Positions 61,001-63,173 of a DNA stretch of 64,000 nucleotides are shown here, piece after piece (the first letter of the stretch is position 1; each line of letters begins with the position of its first letter). Source of the DNA: Siphonodentalium dalli (lineage: Eukaryota > Mollusca > Scaphopoda > Gadilida > Siphonodentaliidae); NCBI GenBank assembly GCA_032622095.1, contig CP136064.1, positions 260,629,863-260,693,862 of the forward strand. Reading direction: 5' to 3'. The notes below the pieces were generated by a model. The model searched no databases, was not told the DNA's origin, and saw nothing but the letters and a program-made list of their open reading frames with translations. A program made the position numbers and the translations under genes.

Positions 61001-63173
61001 AAACTAAAAAAAATTGACTTTATCTGAAATTAGCCTAATTAATTGTTATTTTACATTTAAATTTTTTGGAAATGTTTTGTGTAACTATCATTTAAGCAAG
61101 ACAATTATCAAGTTACAGTAGTAGTTAATTTTTTAACTAAATGGAAGAAGTATTATTTCCTAGACTGCAGCCTGGAAGATACGTTTGTAGTATTTGTCAG
61201 ATTGTACAGTCTGAATCATGATGCATGTAAATTGTAAGTTGTAACTTTGAAAGTTTAATTTGGTCACGGCTGTAATGTGGGTGTCCGCTAAAATAAACAA
61301 TAAGGATTAACTAACAAAAGCTTTTAGTTTTATTGCTAAAGCTTTTATTAATTAATGGCCTCCCTTAATTAATGCCAACATCACTGGTATAATCCGATTA
61401 AAGCAATAAACTTGACATTTATTTATTTACGGAAGCGGTCTCTTCCGTCAAAAAGTGTGACGCGGTCTCTTCAAAAAGTGCAACGCGTTACCGAAACGAA
61501 CTTCCGAAGCGCCTGGTACATACTCTAATAATGTCGTATTTGTTTTATATCTGAAATGCGGGACAGCGGTCTTTTAAGTTAATTAAAACATCATTTGTGA
61601 CACTCACGATGGTCAATAACAACACAGATGCTAAGTTGCTAACATCTCATCGTGTTTTCAGCGTGTCAAAACATTCGTGATTAACATTCATTGCCGCAAA
61701 GGGAACAACGGCGACTGAATAACAACACAAAATAATAGGTCATATTTTATTTTAAACACTTGGGACTTTGTCTCTGCATCGTCCGTTTCTTTTTGGGATG
61801 GCCGCCACAATTCATCTATATACGGACATGTCTGGGAAAAAAACTAGAAACAAAAATTAAGAAAAAAAAAAAAAAAAAAATTACTTAAAATTGAAGGCGA
61901 CTTCGATTTCGCCTTAGAGCGACGATAGGGCGAAGTCAGCGACAGTAAGGCGAAAATCTCGCCTGAGTCGCCTTGTGAGCTGAGGCCTGAGTGGAATGTG
62001 CAATTCTGTGAGAATGAATAATTCTTTCACAGATAAATTTTGGAGCATGGTACAAATATAGTGTCCACGTCCTGTAGTTCATGATTGTCCACATACTGCC
62101 TGTAGTTCATGATTGCGCAAATGATTCCTCGCTAACTGTCATAACATTCTGCATGCACCCCAGAAGCCACACCCGCTATGTACACAGTGTAGGAAGTGGC
62201 AATGTCACTAACTTATGCCATGGTGCAACCTACCTCTTTGTCGTGAAATGCTTTAAGTATAAAGCTGCCTGTGATATGGTACAACTTACAGTAATGCCCT
62301 AATTAATCGACTCTTTAACCACAGCAGAATTATGGGTAACTTTTCAGGATTTAGTCGGAAATATGACTTGTTGCCATTCATCGGAAAGCTCTCCCCGCAA
62401 CAAGCCATATTTCCGACTAAATCCTGAAAAGTTACCCATAATTCTGCTGTGGTTAAAGAGTCGATTAATTATGGCATTACTGTACCTCTTTGTCGAGAGA
62501 TGCTTAACCCTTTCATGATGGGTGCTGCTTTGGTGCAACATTAAAGACCCTGTGTCAATGCATTCTCTTATATATGCGAGTCGACCATAAGGAGCCTCAC
62601 ATATATAAGAGAATTCACTGGCTTACAAGGTCAAGGTAAATATTGTTGGGTCAAGGTAAATATTGTTAGGCCAATGTAATGGGCACCCTATGGGCGACTC
62701 GCATATATAAGAGAATTCATTGGTTGAGGGTTTTCACAAAATTTAAGGAAGCTCCAGTCATGAAAGGGTTACAGCTGCCTGTGATACGGTACAACTTACC
62801 TTTTTGTTGAGTGATGCTTCGAGTTTAATGCTGTGAGTTTAAGGTTGTGAGTTTAAGGCTGTGAGTTTAAGGCTGTGAGTTTAAGTCTGCCTGCGATACA
62901 GTACAATATACCTCTTTGTCAAGTGATGCTTCGAGTTTAAGGCTTCGAGTTTAAGGCTGCCTGCGATATGGTACAACATACCTCTTTGTCGAGTGATGCT
63001 TCAAGTTTAAGGCTGCCTGCGATACAGTACAACATACCTCTTTGTCGAGTGATGCTTCGAGTTTAAGGCTGCCTGGGCTCATCATGAAATCTTTGCATGC
63101 TTCGTCACTTGGCTGTGGAGCTGGCTGCTCAGGAGCATACGTCAATTTCCTTATGGCTAATCTCACTGAATTT
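24977..63173 (-). CDS. ARRB: Beta-arrestin, C-terminal two-thirds (seven exons; 5' end outside window)
   Basis: Arrestins bind phosphorylated, active GPCRs, stop G-protein coupling and, in the beta class, link receptors to clathrin and AP2 for endocytosis. The seven exons join to about 257 residues. They start in the polar-core strand [10 protein letters not shown] and run through [66 protein letters not shown] and [12 protein letters not shown] to [17 protein letters not shown] clathrin box (LIQLE) and an AP2 motif (FEDFARLR, i.e. FxxFxxxR) mark it as the beta rather than the visual class. The polar-core Arg (VRL) and the Asp residues of [13 protein letters not shown] are present. All six introns are GT-AG, about 5.3, 3.0, 2.1, 16.0, 7.2 and 3.9 kb in transcript order, and phases agree at each junction. 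N-terminal exons must lie beyond base 64000. Identification is from recalled family sequence, not a search. Confidence 0.96.
25122..25702. mobile_element. TTAA-flanked MITE, family c, split by a nested MITE
   Basis: CCCTTTGAATGCCAGGGGCC ... CCTGGCACTCAAAGGG between TTAA sites (25118-25121; 25703-25706). Family a element 25181-25524 is inserted at an internal TTAA. The sibling at 26056-26287 has that site empty. Lies in the last arrestin intron, within 50 bp of the final exon. Confidence 0.85.
25181..25524. mobile_element. TTAA-flanked MITE, family a, nested
   Basis: CCCTTTACCCAACAAACCGG ... TCTGTTGGGTAAAGGG with TTAA at 25177-25180 and 25525-25528. The left cassette's distal arm is truncated. 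Confidence 0.88.
25766..26019. mobile_element. hAT-like MITE, CAAGCC family, double-palindrome form
   Basis: CAAGCCTTGAAATAGTGAGC ... GCTCACTATTTCAAGGCTTG, perfect 20 bp ends. The flanks do not match; the left is family b sequence, the right a copy of the DNA beside 25090, so the original duplication has been lost by rearrangement. Confidence 0.82.
26056..26287. mobile_element. TTAA-flanked MITE, family c, sibling of 25122-25702
   Basis: CCCTTTGAGTGCCAGGGGCC ... CCTGGCACTCAAAGGG between TTAA sites. Flanks also match those of 25122-25702 ('aattgatgaagtgtttatca'), so the two are a segmental duplication, not independent insertions. Confidence 0.82.
26417..26668. mobile_element. TTAA-flanked MITE, family b
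   Basis: CCTTTTCATGGCAGGAGCTG ... CCAGTCATGGAAGG between TTAA-like sites. Two degraded cassettes. Its right part ('gtattagcacagggttttcg') is duplicated at 25736-25765. Confidence 0.75.
26736..26979. repeat. 61 bp minisatellite, four units
   Basis: Units begin GGTAAGAATG at 26736, 26797, 26858 and 26919, exactly 61 bp apart and nearly identical ('ctgttcgtgccctctggatg'). In the last arrestin intron. Confidence 0.93.
27223..27830. mobile_element. TTAA-flanked element, family g, interrupted
   Basis: AGGCTCACTTAATTTTCGAA after TTAA (27219-27222), then a TA-hairpin MITE (27270-27481) inside it. It ends near 'tcttggcatcgaaaattata'. The middle carries 'ccccagaatgcatcaaaatt' on the minus strand, as in 2082-2499. 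Right end degenerate. Confidence 0.55.
27270..27481. mobile_element. TA-flanked hairpin MITE, full length, nested
   Basis: CAGTAATGCCCTAAGTAATC ... GATTACTTAGGGCATAATG. The arms are almost perfectly complementary, tip 'ctctcgccgagag'. The extreme right end has a small deletion. Confidence 0.85.
27831..28951. other. Intron sequence with a repeat matching the foldback insertion site
   Basis: Mostly featureless. Bases about 28365-28460 ('acttaacaagcaactttcga' to 'cccttgctaaacctcttact') are a paralogue of the DNA on both sides of the foldback at 41346-46612 and represent its unoccupied site. Confidence 0.65.
28952..29098 (-). CDS. ARRB: Beta-arrestin exon (proline/serine-rich linker and clathrin box)
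   Basis: Acceptor 'cgttttttcag', donor 'gtaggttgac'. 147 nt encode (G)[15 protein letters not shown], then a Pro/Ser-rich stretch and [13 protein letters not shown] plus a split codon. LIQLE fits the clathrin-box pattern (L-hydrophobic-x-hydrophobic-acidic). Confidence 0.97.
29099..30337. other. Intron sequence, little recognised
   Basis: Bases about 29430-29590 ('aggcctgagcggagaaaggt', 'cccccctg'-type GC clusters) look like the end of an old DNA transposon but I cannot assign it. 'cttttatgtcaatatatata' is locally duplicated near 30118-30260. Otherwise nothing. Confidence 0.4.
30338..30460. mobile_element. TTAA-flanked MITE, family b, right part
   Basis: From 'gtcaaagtaaatattgtgag' through one cassette to AGTCATGGAAGGG and TTAA (30461-30464). 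The left half is missing. Confidence 0.65.
30465..30607. mobile_element. Family f element fragment
   Basis: Shares 'cccctccagatgaataatag' and 'gtatacttttat' with 22454-22705 and ends 'atttagtaaagaagggg' before TTAA. It abuts the family b element at TTAA 30461-30464. Confidence 0.55.
30826..31054. mobile_element. TA-flanked hairpin MITE with internal duplication
   Basis: CAGTAATGCCCAAAGTAATC ... GATTACTTAGGGCTTTACTG. The tip of one arm ('ggaaatatggcttgttgcca') is duplicated, giving 229 bp. Confidence 0.85.
31240..31345. repeat. Direct repeat pair flanking a hAT MITE
   Basis: 'cacggactcagtatgagtgt' through 'aatggccatgtatcgatc' recurs at about 32256-32355. The hAT-like element 31671-32246 and the tRNA-like block lie between the copies. 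Confidence 0.7.
31415..31497 (-). repeat. tRNA-derived SINE-like sequence
   Basis: On the minus strand 'cgtagccaaggtggttagga' fits a pol III A box and 'ggttcaaaccc' a B box, about 50 bp apart. The acceptor and T stems do not pair, so this is a SINE head or tRNA pseudogene rather than a tRNA. Confidence 0.45.
31671..32246. mobile_element. hAT non-autonomous element with exact 8 bp duplication
   Basis: CAGGGTTCGCGCTG ... CAGCGCGGACACTG with ATAATATT duplicated at 31663-31670 and 32247-32254. Subterminal arms carry repeated 'catttggcaaaaaatatttt'. CAG-start ends plus an 8 bp duplication are hAT hallmarks. No transposase. Confidence 0.9.
32446..32470. mobile_element. TA-hairpin MITE, solo left end
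   Basis: CAGTAATGCTCTAATTAATC after TA, then the family sequence stops. Only the terminal ~25 bp remains. Confidence 0.65.
32486..32842. mobile_element. Family g element, inverted and truncated
   Basis: Its right-hand end on the plus strand is the element's left end (CTCAAAAATTAAACAGGCCT before TTAA). The body includes 'gttgcattctgggagccata' and 'ggaaggggaataacactata'. The other end is lost. Confidence 0.6.
32953..33164. mobile_element. TA-flanked hairpin MITE, full length
   Basis: CAGTAATGCCCTAAATAATA ... TATTATTTAGGGCATTAATG. Both arms carry the same changes ('gaagaattatgg' / 'ccataattcttc'). Confidence 0.86.
33629..33730. mobile_element. TA-hairpin MITE, left half only
   Basis: Normal left arm to 'gttgccattcatcggaaagc', then abrupt switch at 33730/33731 into the interior of a family d element. 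Confidence 0.8.
33731..34134. mobile_element. TTAA-flanked MITE, family d, left end missing
   Basis: From 'ttgttttcgggtgtaaaaaa' to ATTGGATTAGGTACCT before TTAA (34135-34138). It starts where the half hairpin MITE stops. Confidence 0.72.
34135..34499. other. No feature seen
   Basis: Intron sequence without recognisable exon or repeat. Confidence 0.4.
34500..34580. mobile_element. Family b MITE, right-end fragment
   Basis: 'gagacttgcatatataagag' to 'ccagtcatgtaaggg' before TTAA. Only the last cassette half and the terminus remain. Confidence 0.6.
34989..35229. mobile_element. TA-flanked hairpin MITE with tip duplication and end deletion
   Basis: CAGTAATCGACACC (the 'gccctaaata' segment is deleted) ... 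GATTACTTAGAGCATTACTG. 'gggtaacttttcaggattta' occurs twice in the left arm. Confidence 0.8.
35320..35466. mobile_element. Family b MITE core fragment
   Basis: Two degraded cassettes around 'gatcaaggtaaatattgtta'. Both termini missing. Confidence 0.6.
35790..36154. mobile_element. CAAGAGGT element with GGGGGATA end
   Basis: CAAGAGGTGGGATTTTGTC ... GGCGGGGGATA with TAA on both sides. It contains two ~160 bp related segments ('ctcatataccaaatatcatt', 'aaatccgttgagatttgttc') and a GGACAGACGG stretch. Same architecture as 46700-47756. Confidence 0.6.
36292..36378 (-). CDS. ARRB: Beta-arrestin exon (VSYKVKVKL strand)
   Basis: Acceptor 'ctttttctacag', donor 'gtgagtat'. 87 nt encode (I)[28 protein letters not shown] plus a split Gly codon. 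The short loop before DLAVELPF corresponds to the form lacking the extra beta-arrestin-1 insert. Confidence 0.97.
36673..36991. mobile_element. TTAA-flanked MITE, family c
   Basis: CCCTTTCAGTGCCAGGTCC ... GGCCCCTGGCACTGAAAGGG between TTAA sites (36669-36672; 36992-36995). Reverse orientation relative to 5831-6217. It sits where the first ~40 bp of the following family b element would be. Confidence 0.82.
36996..37221. mobile_element. Family b MITE lacking its first ~40 bp
   Basis: It starts at the internal 'TTAA-AGATCCTGTG' of family b and runs through two cassettes to 'ctcgtcatgcaggg' and TTAA (37222-37225). The missing left end is replaced by the family c element. Confidence 0.75.
37281..37345. 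mobile_element. Family b MITE, left-end fragment
   Basis: 'aacctttcatgacaggagct', 'gcagcattaaagatcctgtg', then loss of homology. It lies in a ~60 bp direct duplication of the DNA left of 36673 ('gaagacaatgaaaatttgca' / 'gaagacaatgaaagtttgca'). Confidence 0.6.
37351..37571. mobile_element. CAAGAGGT-type element, right part
   Basis: 'aacaaagtccaataactccg' to GGACGGACGGACGG and 'ttgcgggggataata', matching the right half of 35790-36154. Confidence 0.6.
37612..38950. mobile_element. Element with seven 161-165 bp tandem units
   Basis: The phrase 'gagttatcgcgctaacggtg' (with variants) begins at 37731, 37894, 38058, 38219, 38381, 38546 and 38707. Each unit holds 'agacccataactc' and 'catataccaaatattgtt'. 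Ends are 'gtcgagttttttgg' and 'aagtcgagtttttgaaaaac', the latter a small hairpin. Short reading frames across it are by-products of the period. Confidence 0.75.
38984..39170. mobile_element. Family f-like fragment, inverted
   Basis: 'ttctcccattcagttataaa', 'gtatacaatggaatgg' and 'catctggagga' are the reverse complement of the right part of 22454-22705. Termini not preserved. Confidence 0.5.
39215..39648. mobile_element. TTAA-flanked MITE, family d
   Basis: AAGATGCATTATCCGATTAA ... ATCGGAATGAGTACCT, right TTAA (39649-39652) intact, left site mutated. Longest non-palindromic copy. Confidence 0.75.
39655..40760. repeat. Local tandem duplication, ~640 bp unit
   Basis: 'gacatggaaatcagaaatag' recurs near 39661, 40021 and 40658, and again at 48168. 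Longer blocks ('ttagtgcatctgcactaaag', 'ggaactgtttccattaacat', 'ccgcaactgtcaaaatccct') match 47890-48180. The array continues beyond the foldback at 46616-48540. Bases 40272-40350 hold a 27 bp mini-repeat of 'attggctgtagaa'. Confidence 0.8.
39799..39935. mobile_element. hAT-like MITE, CAAGCC family, right part
   Basis: 'gaggcctcatcagaatgagg' to CTATTTCCAGGCTTG. Only the right palindromic core and terminus remain. Confidence 0.6.
40761..41345. other. Intron sequence; left flank of the foldback
   Basis: No exon. 'gtgacatca' motifs and 'aaaagtacatgtaaccttta' occur twice. Bases 41202-41345 match 27171-27212 and about 28370-28440, so this is a dispersed repeat that was hit by the foldback. Confidence 0.5.
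42725..43620. repeat. Left inner array, ~42 bp units
   Basis: Degenerate units of the form 'atggtcatgggtgaggtg' + 'aataggtatacagggagtg' + 'actat', about 42 bp, some 20 copies. They mirror the right inner array for the first ~430 bp and diverge towards the centre. Confidence 0.8.
43745..45235. repeat. Right inner array, ~42 bp units
   Basis: Inverted version of the left array ('catatagtcactccctgtat' + 'acctattcacctcaccc'). It is about 600 bp longer than the left array, so unit number has changed in one arm only. Confidence 0.8.
46616..48540. repeat. Continuation of the ~640 bp duplication array
   Basis: Units with 'tttcatgtctaaagttacaa', 'agcagtctgtctga' and 'gagaatatcagtgaatattc' at 46650-46699 + 47757-47850 and 48170-48420. 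One unit is split by the element 46700-47756. Confidence 0.75.
46700..47756. mobile_element. CAAGAGGT ... GGGGGGTA element with documented empty site
   Basis: CAAGAGGTGTGACTGTCCC ... CGTTGCGGGGGGTA with TAA at 46697-46699 and 47757-47759. The sister duplication at 48261-48285 reads straight through ('cctacagtaattaataaggc'), so the insertion duplicated TAA (or TA). It has two ~160 bp units ('ggtgcacaggttcccatggt') and GGACGGACGGCGGACGGACG. Bases ~47260-47690 ('atgtggct' ... 'agccacat') may be a further nested element. Confidence 0.78.
48541..48898. other. No feature seen
   Basis: Intron sequence without recognisable repeat or exon. Confidence 0.4.
48899..49035. mobile_element. hAT-like MITE, CAAGCC family, left part
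   Basis: CAAAGTCTTGAAATAGTGCG, one palindromic core, ending near 'gcttaggcctaatcttgttg'. The right half is missing. Confidence 0.6.
49365..49620. repeat. ~160 bp-core element remnant
   Basis: 'ccataccaaatttcattgag', 'caagttatgacatgaacaga' and a C-run followed by 'aaagggggtatact' match the right half of CAAGAGGT elements. A C homopolymer lies at 49577-49592. Confidence 0.5.
49690..49950. repeat. Two ~110 bp direct repeats
   Basis: 'ccctgacacctgtcaatcac' ... 'cccatgctgatgacatcaca' recurs as 'ccctaacccatgtcaatcaa' ... 'ttccatgttgatgacatcac'. They precede the 48 bp array. Confidence 0.6.
50011..51357. repeat. 48 bp minisatellite, 28 units
   Basis: The unit 'ggtgttctatgacggcagcc' + 'agatatcaactcaatcttac' + 'atcacaca' repeats about 28 times without spacers. 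Because 48 is a multiple of three, one plus-strand frame stays open across the array and a second is open in most units, so the long reading frame 49931-51424 is a by-product. It lies about 1 kb inside the 16 kb arrestin intron. Unit variants (gactgcag, gactgaag, gaaggcag, gatggcag, gacggcag) recur in the same order at about 50053-50490 and 50533-50970, showing a ~480 bp higher-order duplication. Confidence 0.95.
51575..51830. repeat. Dispersed repeat related to 316-540
   Basis: 'tcaaaatgttcaacagttgg' and 'aattggaaatttacacc', preceded by an 18 G run (51553-51570), resemble the start of the window. G-runs of this length are prone to sequencing error. Confidence 0.5.
51894..52100. mobile_element. 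TTAA-flanked hairpin MITE, family c, short form
   Basis: CCCTTTCAGTGCCAAGTCC ... GACTTGGCACTGAAAGGG between TTAA sites (51890-51893; 52101-52104). Near-perfect palindrome, sibling of 9177-9401. Confidence 0.87.
52390..52536 (-). CDS. ARRB: Beta-arrestin exon (gate/lariat loop region)
   Basis: Acceptor 'gatcttccag', donor 'gtaagtatt'. 147 nt encode (E)[20 protein letters not shown], then [28 protein letters not shown] and a split Ile codon. The Asp residues of ALDG and HEDTN correspond to the conserved polar-core aspartates. Confidence 0.98.
52895..53286. mobile_element. TTAA-flanked MITE, family a, full length
   Basis: CCCTTTACCCAACAGAAGGG ... TTTTGTTGGGTAAAGGG between TTAA sites (52891-52894; 53287-53290), 392 bp, two intact cassettes. 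Confidence 0.9.
53540..54372. mobile_element. Family b MITE (inverted), split by a hAT-like element
   Basis: Left part 53540-53680 is one inverted cassette with 'taatgctgcatcagcagctc'. The right part 54359-54372 is CCATCATGAAAGGG before TTAA. The two join to the normal family b terminus around the nested element 53681-54358. Confidence 0.7.
53681..54358. mobile_element. hAT-like element with CAGCTCTTCGATTT / AAATCGAAGGACTG ends
   Basis: Inverted ends starting CAG; CCATCA is duplicated at 53675-53680 and 54359-54364. The 6 bp match may be what remains of an 8 bp duplication. Subterminal 'gcgcaaaaagttgc' and 'gcgcacaagcg' motifs. No transposase. Confidence 0.65.
54609..54681 (-). CDS. ARRB: Beta-arrestin exon ([13 protein letters not shown])
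   Basis: Acceptor 'gtttttattttcag', donor 'gtaagtac'. 73 nt encode (V)[23 protein letters not shown] plus a split Glu codon. A second copy of the acceptor and exon start lies 61 bp upstream (see 54669-54751). Confidence 0.97.
54669..54751 (-). repeat. Tandem duplication across a 3' splice site
   Basis: 'gcaaactgccgaactgaaaa' occurs at both ends of a 61 bp repeat, so the acceptor plus the first 13 exon bases is present twice. Using the upstream copy (exon edge 54742) adds 61 nt, shifts the frame and meets a stop within the exon. Confidence 0.88.
55111..55851. mobile_element. TTAA-flanked element, family h (CTCTTTCGCTGCCA ends)
   Basis: CTCTTTCGCTGCCA ... TGGCATCGAAAGAG between TTAA sites (55107-55110; 55852-55855), 741 bp. 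It carries a short hairpin 'ctcgcatatatgcgag' near the right end. No recognisable protein. Confidence 0.75.
55955..57185. mobile_element. Element with seven ~142-164 bp tandem units (AAGATGGCCGC type)
   Basis: TAGCTCAAC ... GTTGAGCTA ends. The phrase 'ccccaaaatgactcgttccc' recurs at 56077, 56241, 56393, 56548, 56712, 56876 and 57018, each unit with 'aatccaagatggcc' and 'ggtacgacctgtagcccgtg'. A 'cacacgcgacggacgac' stretch closes it. Confidence 0.75.
57186..57639. other. Intron sequence, no feature seen
   Basis: AT-rich; no exon or repeat recognised besides the arrestin donor at its upper end. Confidence 0.45.
57640..57724 (-). CDS. ARRB: Beta-arrestin exon ([12 protein letters not shown])
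   Basis: Acceptor 'tttattttgttgcag', donor 'gtgagttaa'. 85 nt encode [28 protein letters not shown] plus the first base of Val. Vertebrate beta-arrestins have Ile where this begins with Lys. Confidence 0.97.
57896..58286. mobile_element. TTAA-flanked MITE, family a, full length
   Basis: CCCTTTACCCAACAGAAGGG ... TTTTGTTGGGTAAAGGG, TTAA at 57892-57895 and 58287-58290. The right TTAA is shared with the next element. Confidence 0.9.
58291..59023. mobile_element. TTAA-flanked MITE, family c, with ~500 bp internal insertion
   Basis: CCCTTTCGGTGCCAACTCC ... GACTTGGCTCTGAAAGGA. Between the normal arms about 58416-58935 is foreign, including the palindrome 58806-58933. The insertion breaks the tip of the parental hairpin. 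Confidence 0.78.
58806..58933. repeat. Perfect-arm hairpin, ~128 bp
   Basis: 'atagaaccgcacgagtgtct' to 'ttgttggcactcgaggt' is complementary to the second half, with two or three mismatches ('aacaaatcttgtgcgataat', 'catgcggttctat'). Confidence 0.85.
59162..59319. mobile_element. TA-flanked hairpin MITE, right arm shortened
   Basis: CAGTAATGCCATAAATAATC ... CCATATTATTTAGGGCATTACTG. Most of the right arm between the tip and the end is deleted. Confidence 0.8.
59493..59740. mobile_element. hAT-like MITE flanked by a 22 bp direct repeat
   Basis: CAAGCCTTGAAATAGTG ... CACTATTTCAAGGCTTG. The flanks 59471-59492 and 59741-59762 are identical over 22 bp (beginning 'atattattcactggtcc'), abutting the element on both sides. 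Other copies have 8 bp. Confidence 0.88.
59763..60808. other. Intron sequence, no feature seen
   Basis: About 1 kb with no exon or recognised repeat. A short ATT microsatellite ('attattattattattaat') lies near 60198. Confidence 0.45.
60817..61989. mobile_element. hAT non-autonomous element with exact 8 bp duplication
   Basis: CAGGCCTCAGGCTAGG ... GTGAGCTGAGGCCTG, with AGTGGAAT duplicated exactly at 60809-60816 and 61990-61997. The interior has 'agggagacttcaggaaattt' repeats at the left and 'gcgaaatcg'-type CpG-rich motifs at the right. No transposase frame. Confidence 0.88.
62289..62482. mobile_element. TA-flanked hairpin MITE inside the donor array
   Basis: CAGTAATGCCCTAATTAATC ... GATTAATTATGGCATTACTG. 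Sibling array units read 'acaacttacct'; here the sequence is 'acaact-TA-[element]-TA-cct', giving direct evidence for TA duplication. Confidence 0.92.
62508..62768. mobile_element. TTAA-flanked MITE, family b, inside the donor array
   Basis: CCCTTTCATGATGGGTGCTG ... CCAGTCATGAAAGGG, left TTAA (62504-62507), right TTAC. A sibling unit has TTAA at the corresponding place ('tgctttaagtataaagctg'), consistent with TTAA targeting. Confidence 0.85.
63038..63173 (-). CDS. ARRB: Beta-arrestin exon with the phosphate-sensor strand
   Basis: Acceptor 'tgttctcatttacag', donor 'gtatgttgta'. 136 nt complete an Arg codon, then encode [40 protein letters not shown] and SLDKE. The Arg of VRL corresponds to the polar-core phosphate sensor (Arg175 of visual, Arg169 of beta-arrestin). 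Both ends of this exon are embedded in tandem arrays. The acceptor nearest the unique exon body is taken as the default; which one is used cannot be read from the sequence. Confidence 0.95.

Larger units (their letters stand above)
62225..63073 (-). repeat. Donor-side array: exon end plus 5' splice site repeated
   Basis: Read on the minus strand, each unit is the last ~36 nt of the arrestin exon ('ggcagccttaaactcgaagc', 'atcactcgacaaagag'), then 'gtatgttgtactgtatcgca'. The real exon end is at 63038. Copies with donors end at 62982, 62912, 62800 and 62234, and one more is split by two MITEs (62289-62482; 62508-62768). The first spacing is 56 bp. A 15 bp sub-repeat ('gtgagtttaaggctg') fills 62818-62888. 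Confidence 0.9.

Noticed and set aside
62800-63037. 20-21 nt micro-introns between donor-array copies ('gtatgt ... cgcag')
   Set aside because: The GT...AG spacing is far below the minimum length metazoan spliceosomes are known to remove, so these are not treated as introns.
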